Shown here in pieces: positions 10,450 to 22,700 of a stretch of 64,000 nt of DNA. The DNA is taken from NCBI GenBank assembly GCA_003194525.1, contig NBIV01000085.1, positions 62,001 through 126,000 of the forward strand, in the 5' to 3' direction. Made by a program: the position numbers and the translations under genes. The stretch's first letter is position 1. Each line of letters starts with the position of its first letter. The notes beneath the pieces are model-generated. The model saw only the letters and a program-made list of their open reading frames with translations, ran no database searches and was not told the origin of the DNA. This DNA is from Gracilariopsis chorda (lineage: Eukaryota > Rhodophyta > Florideophyceae > Gracilariales > Gracilariaceae).

Positions 10450-11300
10450 AAAGATTTTGTAATCTTGCCATCCTTATTTTTTCTCCGTCTTTTTTTGCAT
10501 TAAATGTAACCCAGTGCCTGAAAACGTTGGCTTCTCACGAACATTTTCATATTCTTCCTCATCTCCATTCATTAGACCTGTGGTATTTCATGTATTCTCA
10601 ATTAGTTGATGAGCCAATTGGCAATAGAAGTGGTGCGGACTCTTCACGTTTCTGGTTCCATTTGCGGCTTTGTACAACTTCCACGCGTCCACAGTACAAA
10701 TCGCTAAAAGAGAGCAATTCACTCAAAATGATCATTCTTCCACTTCAATTTTCTTCTCCAGATTCAGATGATCTTGTTTGCACCTGCTATGGCGATCGAC
10801 CATTGAACAACTTTTGTAATACTCTTCACACACTTTGGGAATTGCGACCTGCAATTCCACTTTCCCAGAAATAGTTCCCTCCCTTCTCCACCTTTCTCGA
10901 ATAATAAGAGAAACAGGATTAAGCGTGTCAGAGGTTGATAAAAAATACCTTCTTTCTCTTTACATCCACATTATAGCCATTATACCATTATTGACAATGC
11001 TATTTTTTGATAGCATAGATAAAAAAGCTCTCCTGTCCGATAGAGTAGTTTCGGAGAGATTTGTCATAAAATATTCACGGGCACCATTCTTGACAACTCC
11101 AGTAAACCTTAAATCTTTCTCTAGTATTGCGTTCGCGGTACTGACAGGCACAAAAAAGGAATCTGCAAATACCAACCTTCGTGATCCAAACCATGGCTGC
11201 ACTAAGCGAAGTAGCACTGCCGTTTCATGGGTTTTATCAGAATCAAAAACTTGTTTCGGAATATTAGCACCCATATTGAGCTCAATAGTCAGGATTAGCC
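10450..11300 (-). pseudogene. piggyBac-like transposase remnant (DDE_Tnp_1_7), 3' end cut by gypsy LTR
   Basis: The minus strand encodes LVQPWFGSRRLVFADSFF and LRFTGVVKNGAREYFM (about 11190-11070), typical of PGBD-type transposases. After a frame break it continues with IPKVCEEYYKSCSMVDRHS (about 10860-10800), then LLAICTVDAWKLYKAANGT. Near the end it has GTGLHLMQKKTEKK, corresponding to the GTG-HL-P block just before the piggyBac C-terminal cysteine-rich domain. That domain is missing because the gypsy LTR starts there. Several stops and frameshifts show it is dead. Plus-strand open frames over this region are shadows. Confidence 0.75.
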
Positions 11301-12918
11301 CACTTCATGCACAACAGGAGCCCTTTATTTTAAGACCATTTTCTGGCTTTATATCTAATGCGGTATAGTGTAAAAGTCCGAGAACAATCCAATTACTGCC
11401 CAATATGTATCATCGTGAGAGTTCTTCGTCAGTAAATTAAGCATGTGATGGCGTGATGAAAGACCGACGATGGTCATTGATTGCCCTCAAAAATTCTGCT
11501 ACGAAGGACTAACGCGCGATACCTTGCTCTTTTGTCACACCATTTCTGCTTAAGCATATGGAACTTCTAAGAATTTCAAATCTGTTCCGTGACATCGCAA
11601 AACAAATATTTGTCTGAAGAATAAACTTCGAAAAAAAAGGCTTGAGGGTCCAAAGATCTCTTCTGTTAGAGAAATAAATTCAGTTCATTAGACTAAAATT
11701 TGCAAAGAATTTGAGAAGTTCTCCTCCTGACGTTCTTCAATATTCTTTGCTTTCTAACCAAATATTTATTCTGCTCAATATCAACTGCAAATGAGGCATA
11801 GAAAACATCAAAAGAAAGCAATTTAACTAGCTAGTATTTGAAGATACGTGACGCGGTAAGACAGAATCTTCAGCTGGGTCAATCAGTTTCTACTCATCCA
11901 CTTGCATAGAACCATTCAAAGGACTCAATGTCGTACAAGTTTCCCACACATGCTTATGAATCACCGTTGATTGAGGAAGTGCATTTTATCTTCATAAAAT
12001 TGTTTGAAGCTGCAAAAATGGCATATTAATTGGTGTCAAAAGAACATTCTACTCGATTTTTTTTGCGTATTAATGGGTGAAAAATCTGTTAAAAAATGTT
12101 TTGCAGCATTTTTGGCTTTTGAAAATCATAACATAATTAGAGACGAAGTATAAGTAAGATTAAATCTTTTTTTTGGTTTGGTAGACTAAACGTCACCGTC
12201 AAAGAGTGGAACTTTGATTTAAGTCTTTGAAATGTGAAGATTGAGGACGGAACTATGTATCGTTTTTTTTTCCATAGGTATCCATAATAAAGTTTGAATT
12301 CAGCATCATTGGTAATCAAACAAACACGACTGTTAACAGTTTTTCCAACAGTTTTGCAAAGATCTGTGGACGGGGGCATAGTGTACAAAGGTTGTTGAAA
12401 GTAGTGCTTGATTCGATAGCTACGACTGTTGGTGATGTGCTGTGGACATGGTTCAGTGCTGCCGGCGTAGAAGACATGATGAGAAGATCAAAGCGATAAA
12501 GGTTTCGGAAAAGTTTTAAGGTTTTGATAAAGTTCTAGAGTAATTAAAATTGACCTCATACGAGGTCGCTGGTCAGATAGACACTAGGTTTTCTTGTCTC
12601 CGCGCTATAATTGCTGTCACTATATCTATCAGACAGTTTTTCTCAGGCACATTAGATGCTCTTAAGCCATCTGTTGTGTCAGGGGAAAGGCAGTTGTACT
12701 TGGTTCCAAGTAGTTCCAGCCACTTATGCATGGTCTCGTCATTCGGAGCTCGTTGCGGAGACATGGGTGCATTACAAGGAGGATACATAGAAGGTTAAAC
12801 ATTTCTTGTCGTTGATCTGGGCGGCAGTCTTGAAAAAAACGTTTCTGTACATAGACGACAAGGCTTTTTACGATGGTGATCGGTGGCAGGATTGTCGCGA
12901 TTTCGGAGTTTCGAAAGT
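11301..12918. other. AT-rich stretch without a recognisable gene
   Basis: Only short open frames are present, the longest on the minus strand at 12137-12388 and 12573-12928. None matches a family I know. It may be the decayed N-terminal half and left end of the piggyBac element. Confidence 0.5.
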
Positions 12919-13833
12919 CACTGTTCACTTGCTTTCATTCAAAGGCTTAATGAAATTGTCATGGATGTCATTTCTTCGAAGGGCGATATTTCGAGAGGTG
13001 CTGCGGAAAATGTTACTCGACTCGAAGAAGAATGGAACCATGGAGCTCAATCCAATAGCAAGAACAGTATCGAAAGAGCTCAGGACGTTCAGTTGTCTAT
13101 TTTATATTTTGAAGTCTTTAGCCTCCACGCTCTCTCAACAATGTGGACACATGAGCAAGAGTGCAAGAAACAAAAGTCTGCAGAAAGGCGAAAGAGTCCG
13201 AAAGAGGTAGCAGAAAGATTGATTTCTGCGTACAGTGATTGTTTGGTTGCGTTGAGAAGCCGGCCGTGGAGCGTTGGGGCCTGGATTCTTCTAGGAAGAA
13301 TCTTTGTGGAAACTGCTGATCTTGCTTTGGACGAGAGAGAGCTATCATTGTCATCGTTTGGACTCTATAGACCCGGAGACTTAGCTACGTTTGATGAGAA
13401 AATATCCAGCATCAATGCAATCTTCGGTCGAGCGGAAGCTAGTTTTGCTTTTGCTGAGTCACTCTTAAAGCATCCATGGGCAGAAATGGCATCTAGGCAA
13501 CTCATTCCTATAGACTCGGCGCTAATCCTCGGACAAGCGTTCCAAACCGAAGAGGTATGGAATGGATTTGGAGATGATGGAGATCTTTTTGGATGGTTTG
13601 GTCTGACGAATTCAACAACTTGTCGTCCCCGAATGCTTTGGGAGAAGCATCCTGTCGATAAACTTACTAAAAGGGACAATCAACGTTTAGCCGCAATAAG
13701 ATTTGGATGTTCTGCGCTTTCAATTCTGCGGCTTCGAGAGCACCGCTACTTCCATACGCACTGGAGTCATAGTACACTCGAAACAGAACTGCTGACTCAC
13801 CCTCGTAACCGTTTTCCTGAAGATATTGAACTC
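12919..13833 (+). pseudogene. Partial duplicate of the HIR3/CABIN1-like gene
   Basis: This segment matches 20379-21294 of the large gene downstream, roughly codons 1221-1526. It has a one-base deletion near 12946 and lacks one codon near 13064 (the gene has an extra AAG). About 13382-13772 is identical by eye to the gene, while both ends carry clustered substitutions. The copy stops abruptly at about 13833, where the sequence becomes unrelated and reads ATTG-GTGAGT, a splice-donor-like string. There is no start codon or promoter of its own, so I call it a pseudogene fragment. Confidence 0.88.
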
Positions 13834-13965
13834 CACATTGGTGAGTATGTGTTTTAGCTAATGACAATTGGTCTTGCCTCAGAGTCTTTTACATTCAAAA
13901 CGTATCACCACCGTTGCGTCAGGTTGTCACCTCTAACACTGTCTCCGAATTAGGGACTCGGCCCA

Positions 13966-14012
13966 CATAAACACACACACACGAACACATACACACATAC
14001 ACACACATACAG
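13966..14012. repeat. CA-rich microsatellite
   Basis: Interrupted (CA)n/(ACACAT)n run. A similar run preceded by the same CACATAAACACACAC string occurs at about 29310. Confidence 0.8.
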
Positions 14013-14150
14013 CACTTAATCGTTTTCCACAGGAAATTAAGGCTTCCAGGGGTACGAACGGTAGGGATAGCCTTCTACCGTTACTTGATCTCGAATTTAA
14101 CTTCGTGCCGCAAACAAACTTGATCCTAATTGAACAAAAAGCTGCACGTA

Positions 14151-15545
14151 TTACTTGGCCATGTTTTCCTGGCGCACGGCTTTGTCGGAACGAGCTTCCT
14201 TAGCTTGCACATCGGCATCGAGCAGTGACCGACCGGTGGCAGCTAAATAAACATCATCTAGGCTTGGCTTGCTTTGGGCGAAACTGAATAGCCGTTCAAA
14301 CCCAATTTCAATCAAGCATTGCACAATTTCCGCTCCAATGGTCGCATTATGCGGATCGACCACCAGTTCCACAGCATTGTTTTGCAGACGATTAACAATA
14401 GCAGCCTGCGCCAATCCTCTTTGCTTCAGAACGTTACATGCAGCTTCGGCATGTTCCGGAGTTGTGAACTCGTTCAGCCGTATGGTGATTCGATCTCCAC
14501 CTAGACTAGCCTTCAGTTCTGTCGAAGAGCCCTGCGCCAACATCACTCCCTTTTCAAGAATAACAATATGATCAGAGAGAATATCAACTTCTTCCAGATA
14601 GTGCGACGAAAGGATGATTGTGCCACCATCATCCCGCCAGGACTGTAGTACATCCCAAATTACACGCCGAGTTTCGATATCCAAGCCTACCGTCGGTTCA
14701 TCGAGAATGAGAATAGGGGGTTGATGTAACAACGCTATTGCCAGATCAAGGCGGCGTATTACACCTCCAGAGTAAACACCAGTCTGTCTGTCAATGAAGT
14801 CCTCCAGGTCAAGTAGTTCTACGAGAGTCTCGATGTTGCTTTGTTTCTCGCGAGAATCAAGGTGAGCCAGACCGCCAAATAACTCCAGGTGCTCTCTCCC
14901 GGTAAGCACCTTATCCAGACCAGCACTCTGAGCAACAAAACCCAACATAGTTCGAACAGTGGATGCCTCCTTCACCGTATCAATGCCGTAATACTGAATA
15001 GAACCAGAGTCAGGTGCAGAGAGTGTAGCCATGCAACGCATGGTAGTCGTTTTACCACTGCTATTTGGACCCAGAAGCCCTAAGATTTTGCCTCTGGGGA
15101 CAGTAAAAGAGAGGTCATCGACAGCAGTTATGGTCAAGTCGTGCTTTTTCTTTGAACCAGAACCCTTAACTCGCTTCTTAAACGTTTTACGAAGGTTGGA
15201 CACACGAACGGCAGGATGATCTTGAGCAAGCAGCTCGAGGTCAATATGCTTTGGTTTTCTAAATATGTCGAAAAGCATCCTCGGCGAAGTTTTAACGGCA
15301 AATGTCGGACCAAAGGGCATGCGAGTGGGAAGCGATTCTCGGCATCCAATTTCTGGAAAGCAATATATGACACTAGAATTCCCAAGAGGCAAGGGACAGG
15401 CAAATGCTGTCATCTCCGCGGCAGGCATTTTAGTTCGGAGAGGAATCGGCTTGATATCGCTGTGAAGGACAGTGAATATGTGAGAGTTCGTCTTCAGTGC
15501 GAGACCTTCCTTGTAGGAGCTACCGTTCGCACTTCCGTACCGCAA
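14151..15545 (-). CDS. DrrA-type ABC transporter ATP-binding protein
   Basis: This 464-residue protein has one ABC ATPase domain: Walker A GPNSSGKTTT (about residues 157-166), Q-loop region GFVAQSAGLD, signature YSGGVIRRLD (about 257), Walker B ILILDEPTVGLD (about 276-287) and H-loop SSHYLEE. The C-terminal DrrA extension is present. DrrA-family ATPases pair with a separate membrane subunit (DrrB type) to export lipids or drugs. No partner gene is seen nearby. The first 90 residues have no match to the family and contain several Met, so translation could begin at an internal Met close to MLFDIFRKPKH. The extension could be an organelle transit peptide. The signature has Tyr where Leu is usual. 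Nucleus-encoded, with no visible intron. Confidence 0.85.
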   Translation of the reverse strand: MRYGSANGSSYKEGLALKTNSHIFTVLHSDIKPIPLRTKMPAAEMTAFACPLPLGNSSVIYCFPEIGCRESLPTRMPFGPTFAVKTSPRMLFDIFRKPKHIDLELLAQDHPAVRVSNLRKTFKKRVKGSGSKKKHDLTITAVDDLSFTVPRGKILGLLGPNSSGKTTTMRCMATLSAPDSGSIQYYGIDTVKEASTVRTMLGFVAQSAGLDKVLTGREHLELFGGLAHLDSREKQSNIETLVELLDLEDFIDRQTGVYSGGVIRRLDLAIALLHQPPILILDEPTVGLDIETRRVIWDVLQSWRDDGGTIILSSHYLEEVDILSDHIVILEKGVMLAQGSSTELKASLGGDRITIRLNEFTTPEHAEAACNVLKQRGLAQAAIVNRLQNNAVELVVDPHNATIGAEIVQCLIEIGFERLFSFAQSKPSLDDVYLAATGRSLLDADVQAKEARSDKAVRQENMAK

Positions 15546-16716
15546 ACAATCTTACAGCCCCTCTCCGTCTCGCTCGTTTTCCGAAACCCGGCTAGTGTGT
15601 CGATTGGGTTATATGACGCCAACACTGCTTGTCAGAGTTCGTCCCAAAAAGATGGCGATGGCGATCCAATGCTCATGGATCCTAACAAAAGCGACATGGT
15701 CACGTCATGTTGCCATTGCGCTGGCCTGTTGCCACCATCCAGATATGATAACTTCACACTTTCTCCCTGAAAGATAACTCGTGGGACTTGCTCGGGCTGA
15801 TATCTCCATCGCTGTAGGACTGACATCTACGAATGGTGACACGTTGTCATAAAAGGCCTAGCCACAGGTAACCTTTCCTAATAAGAAGAGATTTGCACTA
15901 CATTAGTAGAGACTGCCCTTGACCCAGGTTTACCCTTCACCCTTGCAACCATGTCGTGTGAAACGACTGGGCTACAAAAGTGTCCGGCCAGACACTGATG
16001 CGAGCTTGTCCAGCGATACTTGTAGTGAGCTCCCACAGTTCGTGAACTCCGTAGTCTTTTTCGCCCAGTATTTGTCATGGTAGGAACTTCCACGTAAAAA
16101 CTTCCTGCTGTACTCGGTTTATCATTGATAGCACAGTAGAAGGAAGGCTAAAGAGTTAGCGGTCTACCCTTCCCCTGTGGGAAAGGGAGAATCGGATCAC
16201 GCAGGACCTCCTATCTTCTCCCCTCTGTACCTTCGGTACCCAGGGTAGTTTTCCTTTTGCACTTCCCTGTAAAATCCTCAATAATATTTTTGCCATGCAT
16301 ACCTCCATCTTACAGTAGTGTCTCTTGGTGACTGATCGACGAATACATTTTTTCAAGGAACGTAAAACCCGGAGGGTCTCTGAACGAGATGCACGCCTGT
16401 ATATATCGCATTTATATCCTGTAACCCGCGGGGAAAGCTAAGGGGTAAAGGGGTTAGCAGTCTAACCCGTTCCCTTGTGAATAAGAATAGAGACATACGC
16501 AGGTGATAGCTAATACTCAAGGTTTCCTCTTATATATCAACAAGCAAAGAATAGACACCGACGGCGTATAGAAACACCTCTGCGGAACGTGTTCAAGTTT
16601 TTTTATATCTTTTTTGGGGCACAGAACACTGCCAAGATAAAGGTCGAATTCGAGTGTCAATTCGCTTCGTTGCAGTTCTTCCTTCGCCATCGACTTGTTG
16701 ATCCCGGTCAGCCTTT
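15546..16716. other. Intergenic region with a decayed direct repeat
   Basis: No convincing gene. Two copies of a roughly 60-bp motif (TTAGC-GTCTA-CCC then TTCCC-TGTG and ACGCAGG) lie at about 16156-16212 and 16455-16504. Related AAAGGGTTAG/TAACCCTTT strings appear at about 36222-36262. It may be an old LTR or short element. The last part must also hold the promoter of the large gene that follows. Confidence 0.4.
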
Positions 16717-19700
16717 GTGTTGCACGTGCAAAGCGAGGTTTGGAAAACCATGTTGCAGCAATGGGCAACATCTGGTTCTAAACCTAGATCTTCTAACTCG
16801 CATGCTGAGACCCCGGAACAACGAGAGAATCGGTTATTGAGAAAGTATGAATATGCCCTCAATGAAACATCAGAGGACGCTCGAAACACGCTTACTGATA
16901 TAGCAAACAGTTTATCGGAATCAAGAAACGCTCGTCTGGGAAAACGAACTCGGCCATCGACTCCTCTCTGGGAGCGTCGTTTGCGATACGCAGTGCATCG
17001 TAATTTGGCCGACGTCAGCGTTCGATTAAAAGATCCTCATCATGCGCTACGAAGCTATGCCCGTGCTCTTGATGATGACAACACCGACTTTCTTACATGG
17101 GTAAAGGCTGCTCGCATTGCTGCTGAAACTGGTCATTTACATGTAGCAAGAAGAGCTTATGAAGTCGCGTTGTCCATGAGGCCTCGTCATTGGCTTGTTA
17201 TGCCTGAATACCAAGCTGTTCTGTGTGCGATTTTTGACTCTGATGAAGATGTGCGGAAATTGAACCTAGCAATACTCTCTCCAAAGATTTCCCTCTTCCT
17301 GACCAACCGAAGAAAGCAGATGCACATCGAAAATGAAACCTCCTCGTTTCCTATCGCTGAGCATGTCGTCATAACTGAGCTATCATGGGCATGCCTCGTC
17401 GACACTCTCACATCATGCCTGGAAAAACGTTTGTCCTCCACGGGAAAGGGAGGTGCTTTTGATGTCGCTCATCCTCTTACATTTGAAATTGACAAGAGTT
17501 TAAGACCGTCTGCCCCTCAGTCTGCCATTAACCGTGACGATGTGATCTCTAAATCGTCCTCATTCGACCAGAATGAAGTTGTTGATCTGGTTTCGTCTTC
17601 GAGGGACTCTGACGTATCAAAGTCTCCTACTGACGCCAAGGAGGTGTCCACCCAAGCGATAGTTAACGCTGAACAACGTATCCCAACGAACTGCACCTCA
17701 TCGAATCCCAGTATGGCGCCAGACTCGGAGCGTTGTGATGGAAAATCAAGGGGATCTTCTCCACTTCGAGAGAATGGTATAGAAGAGGTGAAAACATCGA
17801 ACAATGTAATCAAGAAAGAAATCCAAGAAAACGCTAAGAAATCGCAGCTTCACAAAGCACTTACCAAGTCAGATGTCGTGAAGGAGAGTGTTAGCGAACA
17901 GCCCAAGAAGGTTGAGCTGCGGCGATCCAGTCGCTCAAAACCACAGCAAGAGAACCAGGATGATGAGCGACGCCTTACTCGAACAGCCACCGGAGCCAAA
18001 GACAGTACGCAAATGGATGCAGACCTCGTCAGTACTTTGCTAACTATATGTCAAGATCGACTGGACGACGAGAGCCGTACAGGCACAAGAGACGCTTCGC
18101 CGGAATGGAAATCGAAAGAACGTAGATTACCTACCACAATTCCGAATCCAACTGCAAAACGGCGTCCATGCATGTGGAACATGGTGATTGATGAAAGGAC
18201 GGAGGCAAAGAACGTTTTCGTTTTCATCTCTTCTTTCCCTGAACGAAACAGCGGTCCTGCTGACTTGATGCTGAGAACGCTAAGAAGGTTGTCTGAGATA
18301 CAAGTCGCGCAGTACTCATCAACACTCGCAGTATTATGGTCTGCCTTGCGCAGAAGGATGCAATTCCGTCTTCCTGGTTCAATAACAACAACTGCCCTTA
18401 TAGTTGAAGCTATGCTATGCTCTGGAAAGAAGGCAGGAAAAGCAAAAGAGCGCCGATTCAATGAGGCCAGTCAGCTACTGTCACAGCTCCACATAGATTA
18501 TGACATCGAGAAGGAACCAGACTACCTCAAACTTCGCCTAACATGGTCTTGGACAAATCTCTATGAGTGCTGTGGAAAGATGCAGATGGCTTTCGATTCT
18601 GCGAATCATGCTCTACATCTCTTGACTACATTGGAGGCAGCTGGTTGCCAAGAGCGGATCCCAGAGGCAGCTGGTCCAGAGTTATCAGGTCATTGTAGCG
18701 AATCACTTCGCAGTCTTATCAAAGAACGAATCGCAGGCCTTAAAAGGGCTGGCGACCTTGAAAAAGCTGAAGTTGAGCTTTCTAAAGTGGCACGTGGCGA
18801 TAAAGAAGCCGCAATTCGTACCGTTTCGATTCTTGCTCCCTCCGTAAACGCGTCAATACGGGCATTGGAGTTTGATCAATGGGACGACAACGATCAGGTT
18901 GTTGAATTCCACAGCGCCGCTGAACACAGGAAGTGGGAAGAACGTCTGGACGCCGAAGTGGAGCTTGAACCGAGACTTAAGGTGTTCAGCGAAGCATGCA
19001 CTAAAGCTACAGATCTCATCGGGGAGTTACTTTGTTTCTCAGTACGCTTACGAATGGCTGTTCACTTCTATGCGTCGCAAATGCGAGTTGAGACCAAGGA
19101 AAAGGAGAAGTCTCTAGACAAGAGCAGCTCTTGTGAAGTTCGACTAGCTGACTTGCTGATTCTCATCAGAAAGTACGCCTTGGTAATCAAGAAGATAGCC
19201 AGTCCTTCAAGCACTGACCTCTGGAATACAAAAGAAGGCATTTCAGGTTGGTCTATGGAGAGGGCCACTGCGGTCGCCGAAATAACCTTGATCTCTTTAA
19301 CAAAACTTCTTATTACGAAGATCCCTATACTCAAATTCTCTACTCCAGTCACTGAACTCCGGGCATCACAGAAGAACAAAAGACTTGGGTTTACAAGATG
19401 CATGTTAGCATTTGTTCGGTGCTATCTAGTGAATCAGAACTGTCGCCTGTCCGCGGTCCGTCGTTCTGAAGGACCTGAATCACCACGAACAAGATCATTG
19501 ACTGTGAAAAGGCTTTTTGCAACTTCCTATTGCTTGAGAGCCCTTGTAGATCGGGGATGCTGCCGCGAAGAAGGAACGAGCGGGGCACTCATGAAGCTAT
19601 ATTCACAGTTCCTGGCCAGTCGTTTGCGCCAACTGGCAATAATTTCTCATCTTGAAACGCTGCGAGAAGAGCCGCAAGTTTCCCAGGGTTACACCTCTGA

Positions 19701-22700
19701 TTCAGCACCTGATCTTGGAAGCGTAAGTCGGACCGTTGGAACAGATCTACCTGTTAACGTGGGACGAAGGCATAATAACGACAGCCGTCAGGAAGAAAAA
19801 AGAAGCACCGAACCAACGAATATGGGATCGAAGGAAGCAATAGCCGGCGAAGCAGGAGAAAAAGAAATAGCGTGTGTGGTTAAGAAAGGGGACGATGAAA
19901 GGGACGGGGACAAAGAGAATCCAAAATTGCAAGGAGATAATGGGACCATCCGGGGGAAAGAGTACGACGACCAGGGCGAGGAAGATGAAGATGATGATAC
20001 ACCCATCAGTCAAATTGATACGTCCTATGCATGGAAGAACGTATCTGTCATTCGCCGTGAGCTATCTCAATGTTACCAGTGCTTGTATCAAATCCCTGAC
20101 TTGGAACTCTCCTGTGCTTATTCTCAAGGAGACCCTGTTGACCTTTGGCTTGAAGAGGGATGCCGCGTCAGCAAACACATAGGGTTGCAATTCACGTCTG
20201 GAGACCCTATGAACGTGATGCCAGTCATTGACATAGAAGCTTGTTGCAATGTATATTTCTTCTATCGGAAGAGAATCTTCGAAGCCATTGGTCCCCGTCG
20301 TCGTGATGGCGGACGGGGAAAGAAACTGAGAGAAATTCTGTCTCGTCTTGCAGAGTGTTTGCCAGAAACACCCCCTAATACTGTTCATTTGCTTCCATTC
20401 AAAGCCTTAAACGAAATTGTCATGGATGTCATTTCTTCGAAGGGCGATATTTCGAGAGGTGCTGCGGAAAATGTTACTCGACTCGAAGAAGAATGGAACC
20501 GTGGAGCTCAATCCAATAGCAAGAAGAACAGTATCGAAAGAGCTCAGGACGTTCAGTTGTCTATTTTGTATTTTGAAGTCTTTAGCCTCCACGCTCTCTC
20601 AACAATGTGGACACATGAGCAAGAGTACAAGAAACAAAAGTCTGCAGAAAGGCGAAAGAGTCCGAAAGAGGTAGCAGAAAGATTGATTTCTGCGTATAGT
20701 GATTGTTTGGTTGCGTTGAGAAGCCGGCCGTGGAGCGTTGGGGCCTGGATTCTTCTAGGAAGAATCTTTGTGGAAACTGCTGATCTTGCTTTGGATGAGA
20801 GAGAGCTATCATTGTCATCGTTTGGACTCTATAGACCCGGAGACCTAGCTACGTTTGATGAGAAAATATCCAGCATCAATGCAATCTTCGGTCGAGCGGA
20901 AGCTAGTTTTGCTTTTGCTGAGTCACTCTTAAAGCATCCATGGGCAGAAATGGCATCTAGGCAACTCATTCCTATAGACTCGGCGCTAATCCTCGGACAA
21001 GCGTTCCAAACCGAAGAGGTATGGAATGGATTTGGAGATGATGGAGATCTTTTTGGATGGTTTGGTCTGACGAATTCAACAACTTGTCGTCCCCGAATGC
21101 TTTGGGAGAAGCATCCTGTCGATAAACTTACTAAAAGGGACAATCAACGTTTAGCCGCAATAAGATTTGGATGTTCTGCGCTTTCAATTCTGCGGCTTCG
21201 AGAGCACCGCTACTTCCATACGCACTGGAGTCATAGTGCACTCGAAACAAAGCTGCTGACTCATCCTCGTAATCGTTTTCCTGAAGACATCGTTCGTCTT
21301 TCCTCCATCGCACTCTCACAGCTGAGGGACGCTCGAAGACTTTGCGGCATGGACAAGCTGTTACGGGATGAACCCAGCCAGAACCATTCTGTCTATTCAC
21401 AAGCATCTGCTCAGGGGGTCAAACCTGCGCGCTTGAGAGAAGGTTGTGACCCATTACGGCCTGTAAAGGCAGATGGCACGGGGCAAATGAGGAACTTCTG
21501 GTATTACCTGTTTCTTGAAGCAAAGTTAATGCGAAAGGAAGGCAGGCAGGCGAAGGACTATCTACCTGTGTTCCAAAGGGCACTGGAGGAGAACAAGCGA
21601 TTACGGGAATCTTCACGGCAGCCGCCGGACATTGAACCCATCTACAAGCTCCATTCAGCCAGAATGAAAATTCTTCGCGTAACCGAGGACAACGTCAGTG
21701 CCATCGAGAACCTAGCATTGCTAGAGAAGTATAGCTACAGCTCTCAACAGCGACCTATTTTGCTTGAAGATGATCAGAGAAAAGATGACGATGATTGGAT
21801 CATAGAAAGGAAGATTGCAATTGCCGAAGATATTATTCTCGCGATGCAGTTTTGTGCAAACCCGAAGTCAGAGATGGTTTACTCCGAGTTTTTCTTCAAG
21901 TCAACCTTTTGTAAAGTCACTCTTCTTGTGGAAGTTCTGAAAGACGTGAAGTCCGCCATTGAAGAACTGGATAGACTGTTCGGAACTGATAGTGCTCTTC
22001 GCGCTTTGGATCAAGGGCCAGATGGTGTATACCGTGGATACTTCTACAGAATGTGGAATTACCGCTACACTGATACGGGAATAGAGCCAGCGCTGGAATC
22101 GGAAAGAAAATTGGTTCGATGGCGAGGCAAAATGCTCGGGCTGTACGGACAGTTATTGAAAAACGTTGGGGAATGGCGCTTGCTTGCGGCAATCATATCT
22201 CGATTAAAGAAGCGGAACTCAGAGGACCTTCCAGTTGACGGTGCACTTTTGGACGATCTAATCGAAGCATATGCGGTCACAAGTCGTTCATCGATTCTCA
22301 CATCAATGGAGAAAAGTATTGTAACGGACCCTTCTGCTTTTGAATCGTCATATCGTCGAACATGGGATATTTATGCAGAATCCCTTCGAATTGCCCAGGG
22401 TGTAAAAAGAGTGGCAATATCACTAAACAGGGGGGAGATGAACGAAACTGGGGGTGAACGGTTAATCAGCAGCGGGCGGCCGAGATGCTTGGCAGCAATT
22501 CATACGGCACTTAGGCTTGAACATGTTCGATGGAAGTCGGCGATAGAGAACAAGCCAATCGATATGAATTCCATGAAGACACTACCTATCACCGGTGCAC
22601 TGTCTGAGGCTTCGACGCTGGTGAGGCAGGGTTTCGTTGAAATGCTTCAAGAAAGTGCGAGCAAGTGGCCTCTGGAAGACAAGATTACAAAACTTCTGCT

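Noticed and set aside
10440-11368. Plus-strand frames of 144 and 177 codons
   Set aside because: They are shadows of the minus-strand piggyBac transposase remnant, whose motifs are clear.
12573-12928. N-terminus of the piggyBac transposase
   Set aside because: Right strand and place, but no residue pattern I can tie to the family, so I left it unassigned.
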